Shown: positions 49,673 to 62,329 of the stretch, piece by piece
Layout of the letters: each line of letters starts with the position of its first letter
Numbering within the stretch: the stretch's first letter is position 1
Assembly: GCF_037975245.1 (NCBI RefSeq)
Contig: NC_092567.1
Location: 1,055,214-1,119,213, forward strand
Reading direction: 5' to 3'
Length of the DNA stretch: 64,000 nt
From: Apostichopus japonicus
Lineage: Eukaryota; Echinodermata; Holothuroidea; Aspidochirotida; Stichopodidae
The notes under the pieces: generated by a model
The model's database searches: none
Told to the model about the DNA's origin: nothing
The model's input: the letters and a program-made list of their open reading frames with translations, nothing else
Program-made: the position numbers and the translations under genes

Positions 49673-50854
49673 GATTCCAAACTCATTTTATTCCTGGCCG
49701 TCATATATAGAGCTTTTAATCTGACGATGAAACATCTCAGAAATTTGGAAAATGGTTTTGAGGTTTGCAGGCAAATACATACATGTCAAGTTTAAAAGAC
49801 CATTATTAGCATTAACAGTACCTAGCATAATAATTTTGTCATGAAAACCTTGGTCACATTCATTCAGACAGTTTCAAATTATGGCTTTTTTTTGTGTGGG
49901 TGGGTGGGTGGGTGTGTGTGTGTGTAGTGATCAGATATGCTAAATTTACTGTGCTCCTGGCTTACCTGTCTCCTCACAACCTTGGCACCTCATTCTACCG
50001 TGTCTAGTATGCCCTGGTAATCTTTTAACACTGTGCACCCTCAGCGACCTGCTCCTCCGGTCGTTGCCCTTCCTTCTCATTCTACCATCCAAAGTGTCTA
50101 CACATACGTTTTTGTAGTGGATAGAAAATCAAACCAGTAAGTTTTATGATACCTGTATGAAAGCAACTGAAAGATTCTTATGGGTAGCAAAGAAGACATT
50201 GTTTCTAGTTCAAAGGTTGTAACTATACAAAGTGTATCCTCAGCAAACTGTTTTGGTTTCATTAATTGATAGGCTGCTATATCTTAAATCCACTGCAGAG
50301 GGAAACTACTGTAGATTTCATTTACCAAAGTTGGTTAATTGTGTAGTCTTCCTTATTTTCTTTCAGACTCTCTTGTTTGAAGTTCAGATAATTAGACATA
50401 CTTCCAATGAAGTACTGTCCGTTTAAAGAGATACATTAGTACCCTTGATGCTTAATTATCCTTGTTGCATGTCATTAAAACACCAGTATTAAACTTTAAA
50501 AATTTGTTGCACCTTTAAACAAACTACATTTTAAAGGAAATGAAGGGGAAAAGAAATGAAGTTTCAAAGAATTGGTCAATTTTGTCTTTATTGGGGCGGA
50601 AAAATATAGCGTGCAGTTTGAAGTTTGAAATTGAGTCTATTCCAGTCCATTAATTATAATTCTCAGTGGGTATATTGAACCATAAAGAAAAAGAAAAACA
50701 CGCAGCATACTGTTTCACTTGTTATATTAACTGTTATTTGGTAAAAATTGGTTTCATATTTTTCATGTTTTTGGATTATAGACATTTTGGTTTTACAATG
50801 TACAAGATGAATTCAATAGTGTGATTGATATTGCCTCTCCTTTTGTTGTCGTAG

Positions 50855-51011
50855 TGATATCGTTGAACTGCTGTTGAAGTATGAGGCATCACCGATTGTT
50901 CCCGATAACCGTGGTAACACCCCGCTGCACCTTGCAGCCTGGACTGGAAACAGTGCCATGTTGAATGCCCTCCTGATGAAGGGCATCACAAGAGGGCAGG
51001 TCAACGAACAG
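50855..51011 (+). CDS. ANKS1: ANKS1-like, coding exon 3 (ankyrin repeats 1-2)
   Basis: This exon covers residues 63-115. It completes repeat 1 (DIVELLLKYEASPIV) and encodes repeat 2 (DNRGNTPLHLAAWTGNSAML), ending in VNEQ. The LHLAAW and VNEQ blocks match the same positions in vertebrate ANKS1A/B. The acceptor is TTGTTGTCGTAG; the chosen donor is GTCAGT at 51012, giving phase 0 into exon 4. That donor is non-consensus at +3 (C). A 26-bp tandem duplication starting at 51000 copies the last 12 coding bases and the donor, so a second GTCGGT donor lies at 51038. The first donor is preferred because only it keeps the frame. Confidence 0.92.
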
Positions 51012-51266
51012 GTCAGTAGTCTTTGGTCAACGAGCAGGTCGGTAATCTTTGAGGGCAGCAACTTTAAGCAGAAATCACTCTCATGTTACTCTTAACAGTG
51101 CATTACATACTGTAGCTAAATTCTTCCATATAAAGTCAATAGTTATATAGAGCTGTATAGTTTAACATACAAAACCATCATAAAGAGGTCACATTTGACT
51201 TCCTAAGGTTAAATGTATTTACGCTTTAAAGCTGCATGTCCTGTTGACAGTGTCACCAACTTGTGG

Positions 51267-51712
51267 TGAGTGTATGTTAGTGGGCCACTAAGTGTATCTT
51301 AGTGTGCCACTATTAGTGTATCTTAGTGTGCCACTAAGTGTATCTTAGTGTGCCACTATTGGTGTATCTTAGTGTGCCACTAAGTGTATCTTTGTGTGCC
51401 TATTAGTGTATCTTAGTGTGCCACTAAGTGTATCTTAGTGTGCCACTAAGTGTATCTTAGTGTGCCACTATTAGTATATCTTAGTGTGCCACTAAGTGCA
51501 TCTTAGTGTGCCACTAAGTGTATCTTAGTGTGCCACTAAGTGTATCTTAGTGTGCCACTAAGTGTATCTCACATGCCACTAAGTATGTATCTTAGTGTGC
51601 CACTATTAAAGTGTATCTTAGTGTGCCACTATTAAAGTGTATCTTAGTGTGCCACTATTGGTGTATCTTAGTGTGCCTATCAGTGTATCTTAGTGTGCCT
51701 ATCAGTGTTAAC
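51267..51712. repeat. 22-bp minisatellite near exon 3
   Basis: The unit is AGTGTATCTTAGTGTGCCAC plus TA, about 19-20 copies with small length variants (CACTATTAGTG, CACTATTAAAGTG). It begins about 255 bp after the exon 3 donor. Confidence 0.95.
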
Positions 51713-52286
51713 TGGAATGACGAGGTACATGAAAGCACAGTGGCTGACATTTTGTTATCAAAAAAATGTGTGAAATGGAATAAAGAGTAATTCTTTGAAG
51801 GTTTGCAAATGCAAAATAACGCATAATTGACTAACTTTGCTAGACACAGAATATGTTTAGATTTCATTCAATAGTTAATAAGTAGTTAACTAAGAATAGC
51901 AACATGGCTGTTACCACTTCCCATTTCTGGCTTTATTTGAGGGGAATTCAATTCTGTGTGAGTATTTCATGGTTTGGTGCAAAAGATGCAATGAAAACAT
52001 GATGCATGAAACAACACAATTCACAAAATACAGCTTTAAAGTGTTTGCTAAACGGTTGCAATATTTGTATTTGAACAATAGTAGCATTGTAAGAAGTACT
52101 GTAGGTAAACAAGAGCAAGTATTCTAGGAAGCTGATTGGTGGTAGGAACAAACAGATATGAGATCAGTGTGTAAATAAAGATTTTTATGAGATATGAAAG
52201 GAATGTGTTGTGGTAATAACAGGAAGTTCTAAGATAAGGAGAGAGGCTTCATCATTCACATCTTTGAAACATAATTACAGTTGTAT

Positions 52287-52656
52287 GGTTGACCCTGGGT
52301 GCAGAATCAGTGGTAGTATAGTATTTACTACACTATTTGCTTGCTTTCCTGTCTACTCAAAACAAGTGCTCTCTGATCTTACAATGTCTAGAGATTGAGA
52401 GCAGTTTGGTGATCTGTTAGCACTGCCTTGCTCAATGATTGGACCACTCTGGTCTACTTATAATAATCATGGTTAACCCTGGGTGCAGAATCAGTGGTAG
52501 TATAGTATTTACTACACTATTTGCTTGCTTTCCTGTCTACTCAAAACAAGTGCTCTCTGATCTTACAATGTCTAGAGATTGAGAGCAGTTTGGTGATCTG
52601 TTAGCACTGCCTTGCTCAATGATTGGACCATTCTGGTCTACTTATAATAATCATGG
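52287..52656. repeat. 184-bp direct tandem duplication
   Basis: Two adjacent copies with an exact offset of 184, from GGTTGACCCTGGGTGCAGAA to TAATAATCATGG. Only about two differences were noticed (GTTGACC/GTTAACC and CCACTC/CCATTC), so the duplication is recent. Confidence 0.97.
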
Positions 52657-53727
52657 CTGGTATACTGTAGCAGACACTTAGTGCTTGAGTTAATTAATGC
52701 GAGGGTGCGAGACATAGAGGAGAGCGGCATGGAAAGTGTGATATAAACTTACCTGTCCCCATCCAACATATGCACTACAATCTACTCAGCCTCCTAAAAT
52801 TTTGGTAACATATTAGTATGGGGTCGCTCACTGACCTACTTCATGCTAAACAACACCACGTCTTCATTCCCTGGTCTATGATAGTGCTTAATTAGTAGTA
52901 GGGTCGTCTCCAGTGGAAGGGTACAAAAACCAATGATAATTGGTAATAGTGCTTACAGAGCCTTTCACTCAATCACTTAACTGTGTGCATCTAATGAGAG
53001 TTAATGTCACTCGTTATGAATACTGGCTCTGTGTATACCAGCTGTCGTTAATGTGATGAGCATTCTACATACAAAGTATGAGTTGTTTGAAATGTAGGAC
53101 TTTTTTTCTCCTCTCATACTGTATATATTGCTTCTCTATTCCTGGATTTACAGACAGTGTTGAAGTACAGGATGAATCATTTGATTTTAATCAAGCTAGC
53201 TTCCTGATGCGTCCCTTGGGTGGAAGCCATAAGATTTCCTTAGAGAAGAGCAGGATTAATTAAATGGCTCATTAAGGAAGCGCTGAGCAATGTGGATTGT
53301 ATTAAGACAGGTTTAATCCTTTCTCTCGTTAGATATGACATTTTATTTATAGTTCCAAGATGATGCTGTACAAAGCATCCTCCAGAGAACTGGCCATTTT
53401 TGGTATCATTTTAGTTAAAAACTCAAAATACCTAAAGTACAATTGATCGTGACTTGAGGCATTGATCATGCACAGATTTACAGCTTGACAGAAATTCCCT
53501 TTTGAAGATCAATATAGTGCTATCACACCCCCTCCCCTTACCTTCCTCTACAAAAAAAAAAAAAAAAAAAATAGTTATATTCCTTATTATAAAGACTTAA
53601 TTAGTTTACACTTATCGATAAGACGTTAGGAACTTCAAATGAGTTTGTTAATTTTTTTTACCAATCTTGAAGTTCAAGAAGTTAAAGTTTAAAAATGAAA
53701 CGTTTGCTAAATTCTGCTTCTCACCAG

Positions 53728-53802
53728 AATAATGACGGTGACTCACACCTCCATTTTGCATCTCAGTATGGACACACAGAGGTTGTAGAGATCCTGTTAG
53801 AG
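53728..53802 (+). CDS. ANKS1: ANKS1-like, coding exon 4 (ankyrin repeat 3)
   Basis: This 75-bp exon encodes exactly 25 residues (116-140), beginning [20 protein letters not shown]. It aligns with vertebrate [26 protein letters not shown], including the exact QYGHTEVV block. The acceptor is TTCTCACCAG and the donor GTAAGA, phase 0 on both sides. Because it is symmetric, skipping it would keep the frame and delete most of repeat 3. An upstream ATG in the intron (53695) is in frame with the exon but has no support as a start. Confidence 0.92.
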
Positions 53803-54315
53803 GTAAGAGAGAGTAATAACCAATGTTTCATTAATATTGTCCATGTGCCCCTTGTCTGCAAATGTTTTGAACTAAAAGCTCTATATTACCTGTAAATTGT
53901 TGTTGTCTTTGCAGTGGAGTGCAAATTATCTTTGTAGTTGCAGGAGGTGGGTGGTTATAGGGGGTGGGGGAAGGGAAATGAAATTGCAACAATCTGTAGA
54001 TCTCTCACACAACTGTCAAAAGAAAACTTTAATTTTCTACTTTTGAAATCACACCTGAGGATTATGAAATTACACTTTAAAGGTTTTGTAATGGGAGCAT
54101 TATATAATTATTATAAATGTTAAAAATACAAATATTTTTTTTTTTACAAATTCGTTAAGTTTGAAGGGATTTGAATAGGCTTTTCTGTTTTCAATTTCCA
54201 CATATCTTAGCCGCCACAAATCTTCCAAAATGACTGACTATTTGTACATTTGTTATTCGGAAGTCGTCTAAAAACGATTTTGGGTCAACCTGTGAAGTTT
54301 TCCCGTATTTTATAG
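53803..54315 (+). other. Intron 4 of the ANKS1-like gene (513 bp)
   Basis: GTAAGA to TTTTATAG. It is the shortest intron here and contains no repeat array or recognisable element. Confidence 0.85.
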
Positions 54316-54537
54316 AAAGGTGCTAATCCCGATGTTCTTAACAAGAAGGACGAGAGTCCCTTGGACCTCGCTTCGCAATACGGCCGTCTCGACGTCGTGG
54401 AGGTCCTCCTCAGGAAGCAGCCCAGTCTTCTCGAGAAGATACCGGAGGGACGCTCGTTACTCCATCTCGCGGCTAGAAATGGGCATCATCTCATCATCAG
54501 GAAACTGTTGGAGTTTGGTTGTGACATCAATAAAAAG
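54316..54537 (+). CDS. ANKS1: ANKS1-like, coding exon 5 (ankyrin repeats 4-5)
   Basis: This exon encodes 74 codons (residues 141-214). Repeat 4 holds ESPLDLASQYGRLDVVEVLL (vertebrate ETPLDLAALYGRLEVVKMLL) and repeat 5 holds [20 protein letters not shown] (vertebrate [20 protein letters not shown]). The acceptor is CGTATTTTATAG and the donor GTGAGA, phase 0 on both sides. The exon is clearly more GC-rich, with C/G-ending codons, than its AT-rich surroundings. Intron 4 before it is only 513 bp, the shortest in the window. Confidence 0.93.
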
Positions 54538-54741
54538 GTGAGAGGAGTGCATGAAATAACAAAGATAAAAGAAAATCATAAACAGATACTATAGAAAGAA
54601 GACTGAAGTTAGCATGCAATGGGGTCATTCCATGCTAAATCAACAAGCAAAAATCGATTTTGACACCCACCATCTCAGATTTTCACCAAATTCGGTGTAG
54701 AGTTTCATAATATAAAGATAAGAATCCACACTGAATTTTAT

Positions 54742-55063
54742 GAGTACAAACCAGTACATATTCCCTGCATGTTGAAATGACCTTGTAAAGCAGAGAGAGT
54801 TAGTACCATGGTTTAATAATGAGTAGAAACCAGTACCTATCCCCTGCATGGTGAAATGGCTTTGTTAAGCAGAGAGACCATGGTTTGTTTATGAGTACAA
54901 ACCAGTACATATTCCCTGCATGTTGAAATGACCTTGTAAAGCAGAGAGAGTTAGTACCATGGTTTAATAATGAGTAGAAACCAGTACCTATCCCCTGCAT
55001 GGTGAAATGGCTTTGTTAAGCAGCGAGACCATGGTTTGTTTATGAGTACAAACCAGTACATGT
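54742..55063. repeat. 151-bp tandem duplication
   Basis: Units start GAGTACAAACCAGTACATAT at 54742 and 54893, with a partial third at 55044. Each unit holds two related half-repeats (AAACCAGTAC ... CCTGCATG.TGAAATG). Copies are almost identical. Starts about 205 bp after exon 5. Confidence 0.96.
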
Positions 55064-56277
55064 TTGGGACTTCTGTGTGTTCATTAAAAAGGATTTCTTT
55101 TTTTGTGACATTTATTCTCTTTACTATACAACTAATTGCACTAACCTCAACACACTTTTTGTAAATTATCTGGGTCAAGTGTTGCCACTTCTGTTAAACA
55201 TTTTATTGGTTAAAGTCGAGCAGTTTCATGGCTGGTTTCAATTTAATTCATTAATTCATTGTCATTTGATATTGTAAGAACAATGTCCTTTAACATATTA
55301 TAATATGCGTTGGTAGATTATGTTCTCCTGAGCAATTTACTTGCACATTAATGAGAACATTGCAAAAGTCAGTCACAAAACAGCTTCATGTACATACTGA
55401 ACATGTCTCCAATTCAAAAGAGGGTTAGAAATAGGGAAGTTTGCATAAAGGGTAGGTTAATGAAGAAATTTACGAAAGCAGGCACTGTTTGTTTTCGTTT
55501 CTCAGTCTTTAATGCTGTTGGATGTTGGAAAACAGTTGTGAAATCAGAATGACTTAGAAAGTATATATATAGTGTCATCCTACCCTCAGAGCAGTTGGTT
55601 TAAAGTAGGTCATTAGCTGGACTATACAAGTTTCATATCAAATCCTAAAGAAGAGTTCTCGAGAATATACCAAACTTGCCTTGTTTCGTGTTACGTTTCC
55701 TATTATGAAGACACTTACTCAGGTGATCAAATGTTGAGAATTGAATGGAACTTAAGTATTTTCCCCTGCTGACACTGACTAACAATCATCTCCGAAAAAT
55801 GTCTTTAATAGTTTGTCCAGTTGAAATCTTACTTCTAAACAATACTCATTCTGTTTGCTAACATCGCTGACCAAACGCCTTGAAATGACGAAACTCTGTC
55901 ATGAAACAGCGTGTCACTATACTACAAAGTTTCAATCCTGAATATTTGTATTAAACTTGATCAGTTTTGCCAGATATTGAACAAATCACCATTTTGATAC
56001 GAGCTGAAATTAGGGGGATACCCCTAATCTATCCCCTGATTCAGACATCTATTATACTGTGTCAATTCGGTGTTCTTTTGAAAGCTTTACCACCGCATGT
56101 GAAAGTAAATATTACAAAGCTAGCATCACCGCGAGTGAATCATGGTCGTCTATGTGTGGCATATATATAGTATTTTATCTTCTAAATTCAAGGTCGTCGT
56201 AGGACATATTTTTCAGCTGTTAGTTATGATTGCTTTGTCTGGTGTTGCTAGTGCGTACAGTAGCAAGTCTTGTTGGC

Positions 56278-56325
56278 TTCATTTTCATTTCATTTCTTTA
56301 TTCCCGTATACATTTACAGAGAAAT
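56278..56325 (-). mobile_element. Retroposon 3' tail on the - strand
   Basis: TTTCATTTTCATTTCATTTC followed by TTTATTCCCGTATAC is, on the - strand, an AATAAAG signal with an (ATGAA)n-like tail. The element body would lie to the right (to about 56640), where a GATCTAAGRAGC phrase is duplicated. Confidence 0.45.
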
Positions 56326-57163
56326 TTATAAATAGGATAAAAATATAACAATATACAGAACATCGAAAATACAGGTTAAGACATACAAAAGTTTATGAGA
56401 TTAAGATAATAATGAACAATAAAAAGCGTTACAAAAGTTATCAAAATTATCAAGAAGCTACAACAAAGGATCTAAGAAGCTGTCTTTACCAGTTTAAAAA
56501 AAGGGTTTGTTCTGTAAATAAAACGAGTTCTTAAAGAGCAACAATTCTAAAACATGATGAAAAAGCTACAATGAAAGATCTAAGGAGCCGTTTTGTACAA
56601 AAAGGGCTGCTCTGTAAATAAACGAGCTCTTAAAGAGTATAATTCTAAAAGATGGCGTGATATTTGGATTTCTCAAATTATAATTTGTGTTATTGCACAG
56701 AGAGTTGAGCTTGGAATGTAGAGGATGTTCGTTAGTAGTTTGAATATTTTTGACAAGTCTTAGCTCATTTCAAGAAACAGTAAGTTTGAAAGTACTTAAC
56801 AGAACAATATCATTGTCCATTTCCTGTATTAACCTTAAAGAAATAAAAACAAAACAATTGGTGCTGGATGACTCAGGGGTATTTTAGTTTGCAAGGTCAA
56901 TTAAAAATATATACATAATTGTTTGACTTATTAATGTAAGTAATGATTAATTTGGTTGTGAAGACGTCTTCAATGTTTTATCCTTATTAGTTATCAATGT
57001 CATGCCAACAGGATATTATTTAAACAAGAGAGAGAAGAAAAGAAACAGAAAACTATAAAACAAGGTGTTTTATGTTCAAATCAATTATTGACTGTTTGGG
57101 ACGTTTCGCCTTACATAAGCTCACTCTCGTTAATTCATAACTTCTTCGTTGAGTTTCGAAGCT

Positions 57164-58141
57164 AGCTAGGGTCTGAGGTGTAGCTTGGATACTCACATCA
57201 TTGGTGAGTCATCTGGTGTTGTATTCATATTGAAGTAGCGCCTACTCGGCTGTGGCTGTGTTTGGATTTAGTAGGTATCGTGTCAGAGAATCTCATAATG
57301 AGAGCTAGGGTCTGAGGTGTAGCTTGGATACTCACATCATTGGTGAGTCATCTGGTGTTGTATTCATATTGAAGTAGCGCCTACTCGGCTGTGGCTGTGT
57401 TTGGATGTAGTAGGTATCGTGTGGCAGAGAATCTCATAATGAGAGCTAGGATCTGAGGTGTAGCTTGGATACTCACATCATTGGTGAGTCATCTGGTGTT
57501 GTATTCATGTTGAAGTAGCGCCTACTCGGCTGTGGCTGTGTTTGGATGTAGTAGTTATCGTGTGGCAGAGAATCTCATAATGAGAGCTAGGGTCTGAGGT
57601 GTAGCTTGGATACTCATGTCATTGGTGAGTCATCTGGTGTTGTACTCATATTGAAGTAGCGCCTACTCGGCTGTAGCTGTGTTTTAATGTAGCAGGTATC
57701 GTGTGGCAGAGAATCTCATAATGAGAGCTAGGGTCTGAGGTGTAGCTTGGATAGTTCTGTCATTGGTGAGTCATCTGGTGTTGTATTTATATTGAAGTAG
57801 CGCCTACTCGGCTGTAGCTGTGTTTGAATGTAGTAGGTATCGGTGTTGTATTTATATTGAAGTAGCGCCTACTCGGCTGTAGCTGTGTTTTAATGTAGTA
57901 CAGTAGGTATCGTGTGGCAGAGAATCTCATAATGAGAGCTAGGGTCTGAGGTGTAGCTTGGATACTCATGTCATTGGTGAGTCATCTGGTGTTGTATTCA
58001 TATTGAAGTAGCGCCTACTCGGCTGTAGCTGTGTTTGGATGTAGTAGGTATCGGTGTTGTATTCATATTGAAGTAGCGCCTACTCGGCTGTAGCTGTGTT
58101 TGAATGTAGTAGGTATCGTGTGGCAGAGAATCTCATCATGA
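57164..58141. repeat. 141-bp tandem repeat, about six full copies plus partial ones
   Basis: Units start AGCTAGGGTCTGAGGTGTAG at 57164, 57303, 57444, 57585, 57726 and 57937. Two shortened units (GTGTTGTATTTATATTGAAG and GTGTTGTATTCATATTGAAG) interrupt the later copies. Period 139-141. Confidence 0.96.
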
Positions 58142-60584
58142 GATGGATTATATCCTGTCCGTTGCGGTCTCATCCTCTGAGAAAAAGCAGGACTCTATTT
58201 ACTGGATGAAAATGGAAATGTTTAATTAGTCCTGTAGGGGTAACTTCCGAGGTCTGTCTTGATGTTTAATTGTATGAAGGTCTATTGTGAGAAACACTGC
58301 GGAATGCTATTATGATACTGCCAAAATAGGTCTATGAATCCTCCCTGTGGCTTTATACTTTTGGTCTCCTTTATTGTAAGTTCTGTTACAAATATTTAAG
58401 ATAATCTTTTGGAGTATACATCGTTTTAGCCTCTAAGTTGGATAGTGTCAAATCCATGCCCTGTGTTGGTCAGTGTTTACAATCCATGCCCTGTGTTGGT
58501 CAGTGTGTACAATCCTTGCCCTATAATCGTTGTTGTGGAGGTGAATATGTTCCTTAAAACTTTTGATGAAGACACTCCTTTTTAAATTTGTTTTTATTTG
58601 GTTTGGTTGATAATTGTCATTACCACATGTTTTACCATAATTGAACTTAAAGCACACAGGTGTGATGTCATAGTTGCACATTGAGAGCAAAACTGGTTTA
58701 GGTTTGCATTCTATTTCACTTTATCGTTGTGACCCAGGAATAAGATTAGATCCAGCTTTACGTTACATTACTGTAGTCTGTTCATACCGAAATGCATGTC
58801 AATCTTGACTACGAAAGCTTGATGTTACTATAATAAAGATAGTTATCAAACATATTTGATCATTGTGCTTCTGTGACATCACACCCTGTTTGCTTCAAGT
58901 TCACCGTTGGTACAAAATGTGTCAACCAATTATATACGGTTTTTCGATGAAAAAGGACGCAGGGATTGAAAGCAAATTTCACCAGGTTGCTTAGAATGCA
59001 TTCCTCTGTCAATGAGGAAATTTTCATCTGAACAATTTTAAATAATAGGCAGCAGGACTTGAGTTAACAATGAGCTTCCTACAGGGTCCTTGGGGAGCCA
59101 TCTCTCTGTTGATCTCCTCCCTGTCTTAATTTAGACTTCAGCTGGTTGATCTTTGTGAACTGGTTCTTGACTTGTCCTGACATGTTTCACATATGACTTA
59201 AGAATGAGTTTATAAATCTTATTCTCCTTTTCAAACTATTCTTGTCGATATCTTGTTTATATTTGGCAATAGGGAACACCAACCAAATGTGGATGAGTTG
59301 TACATAATTATGAATAGAAAAATGACTGGGTATGTTCCCTTTACAAGCTAGGTTTGTGAGAGTAAAGAAACACTGCATGTCAACAGGTACTGCTCACCTG
59401 ACTGTATTCTAGGAGAATTAGATCTAAGCTTTATAATAGATTGTTGCTGGAGCCAGTAGTTCTGTAAATTTACCTAGTTGCCAGGTTGAAATCTTGTTAA
59501 GGCATGAGGTTTTCCGTGAATTTGCGAAATATCCGTGATTTCTTTACTACCTCCGAGATTTACATATCTCAATTACTAACAACAGTGTGTATCATTTGAT
59601 AAGTCGTTCGCATGTTTTTCATTACCAATGTATATCCAACCTCCAGGGGGACAAAAACTTTTATCCTAACACACTGTAGCATATATGCTAACTGGAGCCT
59701 ATACCGCAATTTTTGCAAAGTTCTGTGATACTTTTTTTACCCCAGGCTCATCCCTGCTTGTTGTAACCAATAAATGTATTCAAATTTTTTTAATTTCTTT
59801 TTAAATTTTCTAGTCACAAACTTAGAAGTATGCATAGCTGAGGTGATAAGAATATTACAGAATTTGTATTCTTGTAATCACTGGTTAGAGTTTTCATCCC
59901 CAGCTATTTTAATTTCTCAGCTAATTGTCTAACATTGTCCCTTTGTCAGCAGGAGGAATTAGATTATTCTACAGAGCGAACCAGAAGGACCAGAAGTTTA
60001 TTATTCTTCCTCTTTGAATTGACAATTCATTTTAATGATCGGCTATCCCGACCGTGCATTCGGTAGCTCCAGTTCATTGTTTTGTTAAGTGGGCTTAACT
60101 GACACAACAATTAAGATAGTCTGTGATTGAATCAATACTTTTAGCTGACCACAATTGGTAAACCTTGAGTAAAATATCAAGGCATACATACATATGTTGT
60201 CTAGACTAAATCACAGGAAAACAATTATGCAGACTAATAATATAGGCACTTAGTTGCCCAATCAGTTACAACAATAATTGCAGGAAGTCACTGTACGTCA
60301 GAAGGCAGAAAATCAACATGTTTGGCCTCTGTGGAAATTTAATTAACAGTCATAATGTCTCCTGTAGGATATAAAGGGACATATTTGGGTTTAATTTGTT
60401 GCATTTAATTACAATATTTTGCTTGTTTGAGAAACAAACAAGTCATGATACAAGTTAGAAACAGCATGAGATAAAGGTGTAGGTATCTCCTACTGACAGA
60501 GACCATGGAAATTTAACCTTAAAGATGGAACTCTAATGTCTAGGAAAAGAGTTGACTATTTTCAAAACATATTTGTCACTCAAG

Positions 60585-61100
60585 TATGGTATTGTATGTT
60601 ATGTAATGATGTGATGATATGTTATATTGTGTTATGAAATGTTTTGCTATACTGTAGGTGTTATGTAATGTTATGTTGTGTAGTGTTTCATAGTTCGGTA
60701 TGGTATCACATACATAGTTATGTTGTGTTATGAAATACTTTGCTATGGGTGTTACTGTATGTAATGTACTGTATGTAATGTTATGTTGTGCAGTGTTGTA
60801 CAGTATAGTGTTTCATAGTATGGTATGGCATGTAATAATGTGATGATCTGTTATGTTATGTCATGAAATGTTTTGCTATGGGTGTTATGTTGTGTCATGA
60901 AATACTTTGCTATGGGTGTTATGTAATGTTTTGTTATGTAGTGTTGTGTAGTGTTTCATAGTATGGTATGGTATGGTATGGCATGTAATAATGTGATGAT
61001 ATGTTATAAATGCTAGTCATGAAATCTTTTGCCATGGGTTTTATGTAATGTGATGTAGTGTTGTGTAGTATTTCGTGGTATGGTATGGCATTTTATGCAA
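60585..61100. repeat. Degenerate ATGTTATGTAATG repeat
   Basis: Several copies of GTTTCATAGTATGGTATGG, GTGATGATATGTTAT and TTTTGCTATGGGTGTTATGT recur about every 100-130 bp. Confidence 0.85.
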
Positions 61101-61479
61101 CAATGGTACCGGCACGGTGTAGTTTAAACAATTTTAAAACTCACGAAAATCATTAAATGAGTCTCACTGCAAACATCTACGTAACCTCTCATAAGAACTC
61201 ACATTGAATCATATAGTAGTATTTGTTACGCAGTTCGTTTGTACTCGATTGTCATAAAACAAATTATATCCACAAAATGTCGGTTTCCGAGAAGCAGGAA
61301 ACGATCGAGAAAAAGAAAGTAAAAAAGTAGTTTCCTGATTATGTTTGTTACTGTATGTTTGCTTTCAAGTTATTAGCCATTTTGCTTAAATTTTGAATGA
61401 GATTCTCACTGTCTGTTAGAAGTTCCAACATGTCTAAACTACAGATTTGGATAATTCATCTTACTTTCCTAGCAGATAC

Positions 61480-61808
61480 ATATTTTTATATTAATTTTCA
61501 AGCTGTGTCCATTTTATTTTTCGTATTCATATTTTTTAAGGGATTTTGTCATTTTGTTACTTTAATTTACTTAAAACTCCCTTTTTTCTTTTTAGGAATT
61601 TCACTGTAAATCTATATTATTTTAAAAATTATTCCTTCGTTTATTATATGTTGTTTATATTAATATTTAAGCTGTGTCAATTTTATTCTTCATGAATATT
61701 CATATTTTAAGGGCTTTGTCATTTTGTTGTCATTGTAAAGCACTCTTGAACATGCTTTTCAGCATGAAAAGAGCGCTATATAAATTTGGTAAAATAATAA
61801 TAATAATC
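61480..61808 (+). mobile_element. Retroposon 3' end with duplicated segment
   Basis: AAAAGAGCGCTATATAAATT followed by AATAATAATAAT (61770-61807) is a CR1/L2-SINE-type 3' end, with a small hairpin before it (CATGCTTTTCAGCATG). Upstream, AAGCTGTGTCCATTTTATTT to TTTTGTCATTTTGTTAC (61500-61560) recurs at 61668-61735. Confidence 0.55.
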
Positions 61809-62329
61809 TGAGAGACTAATGGTTATAGTTGATGTGTTTTCTTGCTGCAGTGGAGATAGGAGTTAACACATCATTGATCACAAAACAGACCATGTCTGGT
61901 ATATTAACCATCATGCCTGGTAGACAGGATTGTGGAGTTACAGATAATAGACAGCTATACTAGACCACACTTGTATAATGTCACTAATGGCATGTGGATA
62001 TTAGTTTGTGGTTTTGAGGTGAAAGCTATTTTGACATTTATAGCATGCTACTAGCCATGCTGGTTACTGTAGCTAGCTGCATGCTGGGAAGATATTTACT
62101 GACTGTTGTCATAGGGAACAATCTTCTGTTTGAAGTTCACTCACTTACAATCCTATTAATAAAATTAGACTTGATTAACAGCTGTTAACTATGACCAGTA
62201 ATGAGCTATTAATGGATTGTTAAATACTTAAGCTTTACAATGTAAACTTGTTAAGTTTGCAAATATAAAAGTTTTTGATTTGAAAGTGTAATACTTGTAC
62301 TTTTCATATAGTACTAGTATTACTATAGG

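Larger units (their letters stand above)
44252..50854 (+). other. Intron 2 of the ANKS1-like gene (6.6 kb)
   Basis: It starts GTAGGT and ends GTTGTCGTAG. It holds the tandem arrays at 46245-47095, 48225-48540 and 49033-49672, a retroposon tail at 47220-47294 and a GGGT/GT run at 49898-49926. I see nothing recognisable in 44252-46240, 47300-48220, 48541-49030 or 49930-50854. Confidence 0.75.
51012..53727 (+). other. Intron 3 of the ANKS1-like gene (2.7 kb)
   Basis: It starts GTCAGT and ends TTCTCACCAG. It holds a 22-bp array (51267-51712), a 184-bp tandem duplication (52287-52656) and a 20-base A-run near 53551. The remainder shows no coding signal. Confidence 0.75.

Noticed and set aside
50813-51061. 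82-codon - strand frame
   Set aside because: Antisense shadow of ANKS1-like exon 3.
53695-53727. Alternative start ATG in frame with exon 4
   Set aside because: Lies in the intron before a good acceptor; no evidence for an internal promoter.
54320-54541. 73-codon + strand frame in another phase over exon 5
   Set aside because: Shadow of the true ankyrin frame starting at 54316.
57787-57969. 60-codon - strand frame with repeated TPQT/IPTTFKHSYSRVGATS-like peptides
   Set aside because: Translation of the 141-bp tandem array.
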